From contig OZ245997.1 of assembly GCA_965230195.1 (NCBI GenBank), positions 6,572,001 through 6,636,000 of the forward strand: a stretch of 64,000 bases of DNA, in the 5' to 3' direction. This document shows positions 9,683 through 17,018 of this stretch, in pieces (the stretch's first letter is position 1; the number at the start of each line of letters is the position of its first letter). The translations under genes were made by a program, and so were the position numbers. Source of the stretch: Putridiphycobacter sp965230195 (GTDB lineage Bacteria; Bacteroidota; Bacteroidia; Flavobacteriales_D; Crocinitomicaceae). The notes beneath the pieces are model-generated. The model was given only the letters and a program-made list of their open reading frames with translations. It had not been told where the DNA came from and ran no database searches.

Positions 9683-9690
9683 CAAATTTA
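9683..9690 (-). promoter_or_regulatory. Probable -7 element for TonB receptor/DUF4249 operon
   Basis: On the minus strand TAAATTTG fits the Bacteroidota -7 consensus TAnnTTTG and lies 20 bases before the receptor ATG at 9663. The best TTTG upstream is 23 bases away rather than 19, so the -33 element is weak or absent. Confidence 0.5.
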
Positions 9691-9758
9691 TATACAAATA
9701 ATTTAGATTGATTCAAAATAAATTGAAATTTGCTAAAAATTAACATTTAAGCAAAAAG

Positions 9759-9787
9759 AAGGCGGGCCGTTATAAACGACCCGCCTT
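9759..9787 (-). terminator. Rho-independent terminator after the M48 gene
   Basis: A 13-bp stem (left arm 9759-9771, right arm 9775-9787, 3-base loop) ends the rpoN-PAP2-M48 run. The single odd pair is a C-A mismatch on the plus strand but a G-U wobble on the minus strand, and the T-run (CTTCTTTTTGC) follows on the minus strand, so the minus orientation is favoured. Confidence 0.85.
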
Positions 9788-9812
9788 ACACTTAATTTTA
9801 AGCTTGATTTAA

Positions 9813-10631
9813 TTAATCAAATAATTTTTTGAAATTGGCATATCGTTGAGTATTGTCTCTTCCCGGAGCGCAGCCATTTTCTTTTGCCCATTTGTGGTAA
9901 TTTTCAATTCTGTTAGCCGGATTAGGATGTGTGCTTAAAAATTCGGGAGTACGTGCTCCACCGGAAGCCTCTATTTTTTCAAAGAAACCTGCTCCACCAT
10001 CAGCGTCATATTCTGTCCCACATAAGTAATGTACCGACATTTGGTCTGCTTCGGTTTCATGAGCACGGCTAAATTTCAAGCCAATTACGCCTGCAGTAAT
10101 TTGTTTTAATGCTTCTCTGTCGCCTAATAATGCTTCGTTTAAAATTTGAAGACCGGTAGATTTTGTCATTTGACGTGTGGAGTGTCTGAGGTCGGCGTGT
10201 GCCATTTCATGTCCCATCACACCAGCTAATTCATCTTCTGTATCAAGATATTTGATAATACCAGTATAAACATAGATGTATCCTCCCGGTGTACAGAAAG
10301 CATTTAAAGTTGAATCATCTTTAATGATTCTTAATCGCCATACGAATTCATCTTTGTGTTTAACTTTTCCGGTAGCGAGTATTCTGTCTCTCAGGTTGTA
10401 GATGAATTTATAAGCTTCAACATTCGAAGCAGAATCCAAAACCGGGTACTCGGCAGTTGAGGCATCAATTTGACCGGCTACCTGCGCTCCCAATTGTTTA
10501 TCTTGTTCAATCGTAAATAAATTTAATCCTCCGCTTGGTAATTTATCTTTTTTGGTATCGCCATCATTTTGAAATAATGAACAGCTGGCCATAAGAACGG
10601 AGACTAAACTTAAGGTGATCAGTTTTTTCAT
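9813..10631 (-). CDS. M48 family zinc metalloprotease, lipoprotein
   Basis: 272 residues from the ATG at 10631. An upstream in-frame ATG at 10673 would add 14 residues (MVYIEYILLQKFYT) before the signal; I reject it because MKKLITLSLVSVLMASC is a standard lipoprotein signal with Cys17 acylated. The zinc site is HEMAH (His141, Glu142, His145) with the third ligand likely in the downstream HETEAD. M48 lipoproteins such as LoiP and YggG act in envelope quality control; the role here is inferred. It follows the PAP2-like gene by 29 bases and ends before a strong terminator. Confidence 0.92.
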   Translation of the reverse strand: MKKLITLSLVSVLMASCSLFQNDGDTKKDKLPSGGLNLFTIEQDKQLGAQVAGQIDASTAEYPVLDSASNVEAYKFIYNLRDRILATGKVKHKDEFVWRLRIIKDDSTLNAFCTPGGYIYVYTGIIKYLDTEDELAGVMGHEMAHADLRHSTRQMTKSTGLQILNEALLGDREALKQITAGVIGLKFSRAHETEADQMSVHYLCGTEYDADGGAGFFEKIEASGGARTPEFLSTHPNPANRIENYHKWAKENGCAPGRDNTQRYANFKKLFD

Positions 10632-10660
10632 AGTGTAAAATTTTTGTAAAAGTATATATT

Positions 10661-11314
10661 CTATATAAACCATTCAAATTTCATGCACAAAAATTGAATT
10701 CCGAATCCAAGCAGCATTCCAAGCAGAACTTCAGATGGTTTATGAGCCTTTAAAAATATCCTTCCGGCACAGACCAGTCCTGCGATAAGGATCAAGAACA
10801 AGATGAAATAAATATTGTAATTAACCTGGTTGTTAAAATAACCGATTAAGGCTCCGATTATGCCAAAAATACCTATGGCATGTAAGCTTATTTTAGTATA
10901 AAAATTCAGAATAAAGCTGATGAAAATGGTTAATGTAACCGAAAAAAGGTAGATCAGGATATAATTATAATTGATATTATCCATGATCATTACCCTTAAA
11001 TAAGTATAGCAAAAAACAGCATAAATCAGCATGATGGCAATGGCATAAGAGCGCTCAGTTTTGGTTTCCATTTTAAGGGATTTAACCAGTTTGCTCCAGA
11101 TCATAATTAATATACTGAGGCCTGGTGCTACTATCAGCAGAGTGATAAAAATACGGTAAATTCCCGCTTTCATAAGGGGGTCAACACCATATAATGAGGT
11201 GTCAATTAAACCGGTAGACGCTGCAGGTAAAGTAAACAGAAAGTAAATGCCCAAAGTGGGGAGGAAAATGGGATGAAAAATATAACTGAGGGAGTTGAAA
11301 AAGTACTTGATCAT
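10661..11314 (-). CDS. PAP2-superfamily-like membrane protein with altered active site
   Basis: 217 residues with about six membrane helices. The three phosphatase motifs of the PAP2 superfamily can be traced but are imperfect: KxxxxxxRP reads KMETKTERS, PSGH reads ISLH, and SRxxxxxHxxxD reads GRIFLKAHKPSE. Lys, Arg and both His are kept, while Pro, Ser and Asp are replaced, so activity on lipid phosphates is uncertain. Its ATG overlaps the rpoN stop (ATGA at 11311-11314), indicating coupled translation. Confidence 0.75.
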   Translation of the reverse strand: MIKYFFNSLSYIFHPIFLPTLGIYFLFTLPAASTGLIDTSLYGVDPLMKAGIYRIFITLLIVAPGLSILIMIWSKLVKSLKMETKTERSYAIAIMLIYAVFCYTYLRVMIMDNINYNYILIYLFSVTLTIFISFILNFYTKISLHAIGIFGIIGALIGYFNNQVNYNIYFILFLILIAGLVCAGRIFLKAHKPSEVLLGMLLGFGIQFLCMKFEWFI

Positions 11315-12750
11315 ATCTCTTTTCGTAATCTGGCAACAGGAATATTAAGTTGTTCCCGATATTTAGCAACCGTTCGTCTTGCAATATTATAGCCTTTTTC
11401 CTTTAATAATTCGGCCAGTTTTTGATCTGTTAAAGGTTTCTTCTTTGTTTCTGCTCCAATAGCATCCTCAAGTATTTTTTTGACTTCACGTGTACTTACC
11501 TCTTCTCCACTGGTTGTTGATAAGGATTCGGAGAAGAAATACTTTAGTTTAAAAGTACCAAATTGTGTGGCAATAAATTTACTGTTAGCCACCCTCGAAA
11601 TAGTTGAAATGTCCATATTCACAATTTCAGAGATATCTTTTAAAATCATGGGTTTTAACTTGGTTTCATCTCCGGTAAGGAAAAAGTCATGCTGGTATTC
11701 CAGTATGGCATTCATGGTAACCAATAATGTGTTTTGTCTTTGCTGAATGGCTTCAATAAACCATTTGGCAGCATCCAGTTTTTGTTTAACAAACTGCACA
11801 GCTTCTTTATTCGATTTGGAATTACCACCTTCGGCATAAGTTCTCAACATATTTTCATAGGTCTTACTGACTTTGAGTTGAGGTGCGTTTCTGCCATTCA
11901 AGCTTAAAATCAGGTTCCCATCTTCTTCACTTAAAATAAAATCAGGAATAATTTGTTGAAAATTCCTTGAATTAGTTGATTCCTTTAATGAGTTACCAGG
12001 CTTTGGATTTAACTTTGTAATCTCGTTAATGGCATCTTTAAGGTCGTCATCAGAGATTTCAAATTTCTTTTTGATTTTATCGTAATGCTTTTTGGTAAAT
12101 TCATCAAAGCTGGTTTCAACAATTTTTTTGGCGGTGTAAATTGAAATATCACCATGGTGTTTTCTTTCAAGTTGCAATAACAGGCACTCTCTTAAATCTC
12201 TGGCGCCAACTCCTGCAGGTTCAAAATCCTGAATCACAAACAAAACATCCTCAACCTCTTCTTCCGTTACAGAAATATTAAAACCAAAAGCAATGTCATC
12301 AACCAATGCAATTAGTTCTCTTCGTACGTAACCGTCATCATCAATATTACCAATAATGGTATTGGCAATGACTTCTTCTTTTTCGTTTAATCGTCTCAAT
12401 CCAAGTTGTGTAACTAATAAGTCGTGAAATGATTTTCCGCCAGATAGAGGTATCACTTTGTCATCATCATCCGCAGAATAGTTATTAGATGCAGTTTTGT
12501 ATTGGGGTAAGTCATCATCCAGATAATCATTAATATCAAAATCGTCATCAGATGATTCTGTCTCACCTGTATCGTAATCATCAAGATCAGTGTTTTCCTC
12601 TTTGCCTTCTTCGAGAGCAGGATTTTCTTCAATCTCCTCTTTTATCCTTTGTTCAAGTTCCATGGTGGGAACCTGCAATAGCTTCATTAACTGAATTTGC
12701 TGAGGTGATAACTTTTGAAGTAATTTTTGATTTAATGATTGTTTTAACAT
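11311..12750 (-). CDS. rpoN: RNA polymerase sigma-54 factor RpoN
   Basis: 479 residues with all RpoN regions: the glutamine- and leucine-rich N-terminus (LNQKLLQKLSPQQIQLMKLLQ), an acidic linker (about residues 55-105, many Asp), the core-binding domain, the HTH region and the near-terminal RpoN box ARRTVAKYRE that reads the -24 element. The start is MLKQSLN at 12750: a longer frame opens at 12795, but the -7 promoter element at 12774-12781 lies inside that extension, so the longer form could not be made from this promoter. RpoN needs AAA+ activators; none is in the window. Confidence 0.96.
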   Translation of the reverse strand: MLKQSLNQKLLQKLSPQQIQLMKLLQVPTMELEQRIKEEIEENPALEEGKEENTDLDDYDTGETESSDDDFDINDYLDDDLPQYKTASNNYSADDDDKVIPLSGGKSFHDLLVTQLGLRRLNEKEEVIANTIIGNIDDDGYVRRELIALVDDIAFGFNISVTEEEVEDVLFVIQDFEPAGVGARDLRECLLLQLERKHHGDISIYTAKKIVETSFDEFTKKHYDKIKKKFEISDDDLKDAINEITKLNPKPGNSLKESTNSRNFQQIIPDFILSEEDGNLILSLNGRNAPQLKVSKTYENMLRTYAEGGNSKSNKEAVQFVKQKLDAAKWFIEAIQQRQNTLLVTMNAILEYQHDFFLTGDETKLKPMILKDISEIVNMDISTISRVANSKFIATQFGTFKLKYFFSESLSTTSGEEVSTREVKKILEDAIGAETKKKPLTDQKLAELLKEKGYNIARRTVAKYREQLNIPVARLRKEI

Positions 12751-12773
12751 AATTATTTGCGATTCGAGACAAT

Positions 12774-12781
12774 CAAATTTA
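12774..12781 (-). promoter_or_regulatory. Probable -7 element for rpoN
   Basis: TAAATTTG on the minus strand matches TAnnTTTG, 23 bases before the rpoN ATG at 12750. The -33 position holds only an imperfect TTTTCG-like match. The element supports the shorter rpoN start. Confidence 0.5.
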
Positions 12782-12873
12782 CAAAAAAATAGCATACAAT
12801 CGAAAAAAGGCGCGATTTTTGATAGGAATAAATTAATTATTTCTTTTTATGGAAGTAATGCCATGCTGTCATC

Positions 12874-12896
12874 CAAACTTTAAACCCTAAAGTTTG
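12874..12896 (+). promoter_or_regulatory. Perfect 9-bp hairpin directly before the first plug gene
   Basis: CAAACTTTA (12874-12882), loop AACCC, TAAAGTTTG (12888-12896), ending 4 bases before the ATG at 12901. There is no T-run. In RNA it would sit over the ribosome-binding region; in DNA it could be an operator. The other two plug genes lack it. Confidence 0.55.
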
Positions 12897-12900
12897 AGTC

Positions 12901-13572
12901 ATGAAAACATTACTTTCCTTACTTTTTGTCACTTTCCTTTTTTATAACACAAATGCCCAAAATGAGGGAGTTATTGACGTAGTGGTTTATTCAGAAGACT
13001 CAACTGAGGTTGTTCCGTTTTCAAGCGTTTGGATCTCTAAAAATGACAGTGTTATTAGTGGGGTAAAATCTAATATTCAAGGGAAGACAATAATTAATTG
13101 TGTTGCTCCGGGCTATTATTCACTTCATGTTGAACAGGTAATGTATGGCTATCAGATATTTGACAGCATACTAATTCTTTTTGATTCAACGATTCATTTT
13201 AATGTTTACCTGAAGCAAAAAACAATGGTGATTTGCGGTGGCTTACCCAATCCTCCGGAACCATTTCAATATATTTACGATTACGAAGATTATACATTGA
13301 AGCAGTTTGATCAGGTTCTGATTGGGATTGAATCAGTAGGTTTTGAAGAAAATACCGAAATTGTCACTGGTGGGCGATTGACAGATGATATAATGTTTAT
13401 TGTAGATGGCTTACCATATCGGGATATGAACAAACTGCCGCTAATGAGAATCAATTCGATAAAGCAATTTGTAAATGGCTTGCCAGCCAAATATGGCGAT
13501 ACAACATCAGAAGTTATTCTTATACAAACAAAAGGTTATTTTGACCTTTATTATGAATGGAAATCAAGGTGA
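12901..13572 (+). CDS. Secreted carboxypeptidase-regulatory-like plus TonB-plug-only protein, copy 1 (divergent)
   Basis: 223 residues: signal peptide (1-19, ending NAQ), a carboxypeptidase-regulatory-like beta-sandwich (about 22-105; VVPFSSVWISKNDSVISGVKS), and a shortened TonB plug (about 120-215) in which DIMFIVDGLPYRD and LPAKYGDTTSEVILIQTKGYF replace the receptor consensus. It ends at FDLYYEWKSR where a receptor would enter its barrel. It is the most divergent of three tandem paralogues: the usual RGS motif in the plug is TGGR and GGVV is SEVI. All three end at the same point, so this looks like a designed short form rather than a broken receptor. Function unknown. Confidence 0.82.
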   Translation: MKTLLSLLFVTFLFYNTNAQNEGVIDVVVYSEDSTEVVPFSSVWISKNDSVISGVKSNIQGKTIINCVAPGYYSLHVEQVMYGYQIFDSILILFDSTIHFNVYLKQKTMVICGGLPNPPEPFQYIYDYEDYTLKQFDQVLIGIESVGFEENTEIVTGGRLTDDIMFIVDGLPYRDMNKLPLMRINSIKQFVNGLPAKYGDTTSEVILIQTKGYFDLYYEWKSR

Positions 13573-13641
13573 AGAATTATTCTACTTATGGAAAAAACAA
13601 TTGCTTCTCATCCAATAGAGTGAAATCAAAAAGAATAAAAG

Positions 13642-14337
13642 ATGAAAAAAGTAATGATGAGTATGGTGCTGTTGGTTATGGTATTTGTAGCGAATGCACA
13701 AAATGGAGATGGCACAATAATGGGGTATGTTTATGGCAGTGATTCAACAAAAGCAGTCCCGTTTGCCAAAGTATGGATTGATTATAATGGAAGTGTATTG
13801 GGAGTAGTGACAGATTTAAATGGTAAGTACAAAATTTCAGCTGTAAAACCCGGGGAATACAATTTACATGGTGAAGCATTACTGGAAGGTAAAAAATCAA
13901 TGACAGGTATAGTCGTTTATTCCGAAAGCATTACAAAACTGGATGTTTATTTGCCGGGTAATATGTTGAAGGAAATTGATGTGCCGGCTAAGCCTCTTCT
14001 TCAGGCTGAAAATATCAACAATATTTCAAGGGAATTAATCAAAAAAAATATCAATATTCAGGATCCGGTCAGGATGATCAGTGATATTATATCAGATATA
14101 CAGGTGGATCAAAATAACCAAATGATTATTCGTGGATCAAGACCTGGAGATGTGGTTTATTTTGTGGATGGTGTTAAGCAAACTGAAATGCAACAGGTTC
14201 CGGGAGTAGCCATCAATTCAATTACCGTTTATACAGGTGGAATACCCGCAAAATATGGCGATACTACCGGAGGAGTGGTGATTTTAAACACCAAAAGTTA
14301 TTTCGATTTATACTATGCCTGGAAAGCTCAACAATAA
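13642..14337 (+). CDS. Secreted carboxypeptidase-regulatory-like plus TonB-plug-only protein, copy 2
   Basis: 231 residues: signal peptide (MKKVMMSMVLLVMVFVANAQ), regulatory-like domain (about 22-105; GTIMGYVYGSDSTKAVPFAKV, AVKPGEYNLHGEA), then a plug (about 112-222) with NQMIIRGSRPGDVVYFVDGV and KYGDTTGGVVILNTKSYF. The stop comes right after FDLYYAWKAQQ; no barrel strands follow in any frame before copy 3. Closest to copy 3 in sequence. The protein should be exported to the periplasm; how a plug without a barrel is used is not known. The start is the ATG at 13642, which fits the signal peptide; the overlapping frame at 13557 is a shadow. Confidence 0.87.
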   Translation: MKKVMMSMVLLVMVFVANAQNGDGTIMGYVYGSDSTKAVPFAKVWIDYNGSVLGVVTDLNGKYKISAVKPGEYNLHGEALLEGKKSMTGIVVYSESITKLDVYLPGNMLKEIDVPAKPLLQAENINNISRELIKKNINIQDPVRMISDIISDIQVDQNNQMIIRGSRPGDVVYFVDGVKQTEMQQVPGVAINSITVYTGGIPAKYGDTTGGVVILNTKSYFDLYYAWKAQQ

Positions 14338-14401
14338 TTTTTTTAAAATTTTTTATGGAATGTTGAAGACAGAAGCATCTAACCAATAAGAAACGATAAA
14401 A

Positions 14402-15109
14402 ATGAAATTTATGAAAAAGCTAATCACAATATTATTGACGTTTGTTGCCGGCTTAACTTTGAATGCACAAACCGGAGACGGAACAATTATGGGGTATGTA
14501 TATGGACCCGATTCAACTACAATAATGCCTTTTGCTACTGTATGGGTTGACTACAATGGTGGTAAGCTGGGTGTAAAGTCGGACTTAAACGGAAAGTATA
14601 AAATTTCAGCAGTAAAGCCGGGGACCTATAATTTACATGCGGAGTTGAGTTTAAATGGAAAAACCACAATGACAGGTCTTAATGTATACTCTGAGTCTAT
14701 TGCCAAGCAAAACTTATACCTGTCAGGTAACGATACCTTAACAGCAGTTGTGGTAACAGCTGATAAATTACTCAAAGATGATCATATCAGTACTATCTCA
14801 CTGGCAGATATTAAACTTAGCCCGAATATCCAAAACCCAAAGGCTATGATTACTGACTTTAATTCTGATGTTAGGCTGGATCAAAATAATCAAATGATTA
14901 TTCGTGGATCAAGACCGGGAGATGTGGTTTATTTTGTTGATGGAGTTAAACAAAGAGACCTGCAATCAGTGCCTGGGGTAGCAATAGCTTCAATGTCCGT
15001 ATATAGTGGTGGAATTCCGGCTAAATATGGCGACACTATGGGTGGTGTGGTGATCATGAATACCAAAGGTTATTTCGATTTATATTACGCATGGAAAGCC
15101 AGACAATAA
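14402..15109 (+). CDS. Secreted carboxypeptidase-regulatory-like plus TonB-plug-only protein, copy 3
   Basis: 235 residues, same build as copy 2: signal peptide (to LNAQ, about residue 23), regulatory-like domain (GTIMGYVYGPDSTTIMPFATV), plug with NQMIIRGSRPGDVVYFVDGV and KYGDTMGGVVIMNTKGYF, stop after FDLYYAWKARQ. A second ATG at 14411 (MKKLIT) would give a slightly more typical signal peptide and cannot be excluded. The DNA over the plug motif is nearly identical to copy 2 (14101-14165 versus 14876-14940), which points to recent duplication or gene conversion there, while the linker between domains differs. Confidence 0.87.
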   Translation: MKFMKKLITILLTFVAGLTLNAQTGDGTIMGYVYGPDSTTIMPFATVWVDYNGGKLGVKSDLNGKYKISAVKPGTYNLHAELSLNGKTTMTGLNVYSESIAKQNLYLSGNDTLTAVVVTADKLLKDDHISTISLADIKLSPNIQNPKAMITDFNSDVRLDQNNQMIIRGSRPGDVVYFVDGVKQRDLQSVPGVAIASMSVYSGGIPAKYGDTMGGVVIMNTKGYFDLYYAWKARQ

Positions 15110-15121
15110 AACAACTAAAAG

Positions 15122-15152
15122 TTTGCTATTATAGAGAAAAGTAGTATATTTG
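15122..15152 (+). promoter_or_regulatory. Promoter of the rimP-nusA-infB operon
   Basis: TTTG (15122-15125), 19-base spacer, TATATTTG (15145-15152): an exact match to the Bacteroidota consensus. Transcription should start near 15158, giving a leader of about 60 bases before rimP. Confidence 0.85.
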
Positions 15153-15180
15153 CAGCGTTAAAATAATTATTTATAAAAAC

Positions 15181-15207
15181 AGAGGGGACAAAGAGTCCCC
15201 TCTTTTT
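15181..15207 (+). terminator. Terminator-like hairpin inside the rimP leader (possible attenuator)
   Basis: A perfect 9-bp GC-rich stem (15181-15189 with 15195-15203, loop AAAGA) followed by four T. It lies downstream of the rimP promoter and 11 bases before the rimP ATG. It can end transcripts from the plug genes, but the operon's own message also crosses it and it occupies the ribosome-binding region. Confidence 0.8.
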
Positions 15208-15217
15208 GTAGCAAAAA

Positions 15218-15691
15218 ATGATATCAAAACAACAAATAGAGGCGCTGGCCAATGAACGTATTCAGGAGAGAGATCCTGAATTGTACATTGTGGCGATAAC
15301 CATTGGAAGTGGGAACCAGATATTGGTTGAATTGGATCATGAAAAGAAAGGTGTTTCTATTGAAGATTGTATGTCGGTCAGTAGAAATATAGAGCACAAT
15401 TTGGACCGTGAAATTGAAGATTTCTCACTTGAAGTTGCCTCGGCAGGTTTAAGTAAGCCATTTAGAGTTTTAAAACAATACATTAAAAATATTGGCAAAA
15501 CCGTAAAGGTGAAGTTAGGAAGTCATGGTAGTGTTGAGGGGATTTTAAAAGCAGTAGAGGCAGATGAAATTGTTGTGACCTCAAAAGAGAAAGTCAGACT
15601 TGAGGGTAAAAAGAAAAAGGTATGGGAAGAAACTGACCATATCATAAAAATGGAAGACATAAAAGAAACGAACTTGGTAATCACATTTTAA
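15218..15691 (+). CDS. rimP: Ribosome maturation factor RimP
   Basis: 157 residues, normal length. RimP helps mature the 30S subunit. The N-terminal alpha/beta domain shows LVELDHEKKGVSIEDCMSVSR and the family motif DFSLEVASAGLSKPF; the C-terminal SH3-like domain follows (KVKLGSHGSVEGILKAV). It opens the conserved rimP-nusA-infB operon, 12 bases before nusA. The hairpin just upstream leaves only a short A-rich stretch (GTAGCAAAAA) before the ATG and no clear Shine-Dalgarno, as is common in this phylum. Confidence 0.96.
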   Translation: MISKQQIEALANERIQERDPELYIVAITIGSGNQILVELDHEKKGVSIEDCMSVSRNIEHNLDREIEDFSLEVASAGLSKPFRVLKQYIKNIGKTVKVKLGSHGSVEGILKAVEADEIVVTSKEKVRLEGKKKKVWEETDHIIKMEDIKETNLVITF

Positions 15692-15703
15692 TAAAAGTAG
15701 AAC

Positions 15704-16939
15704 ATGAATGCGATAGATTTAATAGAGTCTTTTTCGGAATTTAAAGATTTCAAGAACATTGACAGAGAAACAATGATGAGCATCCTTGAGGATGTATTCA
15801 GGTCAATGATGAAAAAGCGATATGGAACAGATGAACATGTTGATGTTATTATAAACCCTGACAAAGGAGATTTGGAAATCTGGATCAACAGAGAAATTGT
15901 TCCTGATGGTGAGGTTGAGGATGAAAACCTAGAGATAGCGCTTTCCGAAGCCATTAAAATTGAACCTGATTTTGAAGTAGGTGAAGAGGTGGCTGAAGAG
16001 TTAAAATTAGATGATTTCGGGAGAAGAAATGTATTGTCTTTGAGACAAAATCTGATCTCAAGAATCATGGAATTGGAAAAAGACCATATCTACAAATTAT
16101 ATAAAGAAAGAATTGGGGAGATTGTTACCGGGGAAGTTTACCAGGTTTGGAAAAGAGAAATTTTAGTTTTAGATGATGAAGGTAATGAGCTGATTTTACC
16201 AAAAAGTGAGCAAATCCCATCTGATTATTTCAAAAAAGGAGAGGCGATCAGAGCTGTAGTGGCAAAGGTTGACCTTAGAAATAACAATCCGGTAATTATT
16301 TTATCAAGAACAGCTCCTGAGTTCCTTGAAAGATTATTTGAATTGGAAGTACCGGAAGTATTCGACGGATTAATTACAATAAAGAAAATTGTAAGAGTAC
16401 CGGGTGAGAGAGCAAAAGTAGCAGTAGAGTCATATGATGACAGAATTGATCCTGTAGGAGCATGTGTTGGAATGAAGGGGGCAAGAATTCACGGAATTGT
16501 CCGGGAGTTGAGAAACGAAAATATTGATGTTATTAATTATACTAATAACGAAAAATTATATATCCAGAGAGCATTGTCTCCGGCAAAAGTTACTTCTATT
16601 GAACTGAATGAAGATTCAGGAAGAGCAGATGTATTCCTAAAGCCGGATCAGGTATCTTTAGCCATTGGAAAAGGTGGATTTAATATTCGATTAGCCGGAA
16701 GGTTAACCGGATACGAGATAGATGTTTACAGAGAAGGTGCTGAGGATATTGATGATGTTGATTTATCAGAATTTACTGATGAAATAGAAGGATGGGTAAT
16801 TGAGGAATTGAAGTCAATTGGTTTGGATTCTGCGAAATCTGTTCTTGAAATGGAGGTAGAAGACTTAGTGAAAAGAACTGATTTAGAGCTTGAAACACTG
16901 GAAGATGTAGTTAGAGTTTTAAAGGCAGAGTTCGAATAA
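15704..16939 (+). CDS. nusA: Transcription termination/antitermination factor NusA
   Basis: 411 residues: the N-terminal RNA-polymerase-binding domain (about 1-125), S1 domain (about 130-200; GEIVTGEVYQVWKREILVL), KH1 (about 225-295) and KH2 (about 300-345; GKGGFNIRLAGRLTGYEIDVY), then one helical repeat (about 365-411). In E. coli two acidic repeats follow; here only one short module remains, as is common in Bacteroidota. NusA pauses polymerase and promotes hairpin-dependent termination, relevant to the hairpin in this operon's own leader. Confidence 0.97.
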   Translation: MNAIDLIESFSEFKDFKNIDRETMMSILEDVFRSMMKKRYGTDEHVDVIINPDKGDLEIWINREIVPDGEVEDENLEIALSEAIKIEPDFEVGEEVAEELKLDDFGRRNVLSLRQNLISRIMELEKDHIYKLYKERIGEIVTGEVYQVWKREILVLDDEGNELILPKSEQIPSDYFKKGEAIRAVVAKVDLRNNNPVIILSRTAPEFLERLFELEVPEVFDGLITIKKIVRVPGERAKVAVESYDDRIDPVGACVGMKGARIHGIVRELRNENIDVINYTNNEKLYIQRALSPAKVTSIELNEDSGRADVFLKPDQVSLAIGKGGFNIRLAGRLTGYEIDVYREGAEDIDDVDLSEFTDEIEGWVIEELKSIGLDSAKSVLEMEVEDLVKRTDLELETLEDVVRVLKAEFE

Positions 16940-17018
16940 ATTACTTTTCTTGATTAAATTAGCAGGATAAAAGCAAGATATATAAATAAAAATAGGTTTA
17001 TTTACAGCTGAAAAGTTT

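Noticed and set aside
12751..12795. Longer N-terminus for RpoN
   Set aside because: The extension contains the likely -7 promoter element and does not resemble the RpoN N-terminus, which begins at MLKQSL.
13573..14401. Hidden beta-barrel frames after the plug genes, that is, frameshifted receptors
   Set aside because: The gaps of about 65-70 bases between the genes are far too short to hold a barrel, and no barrel-like frame follows copy 3.
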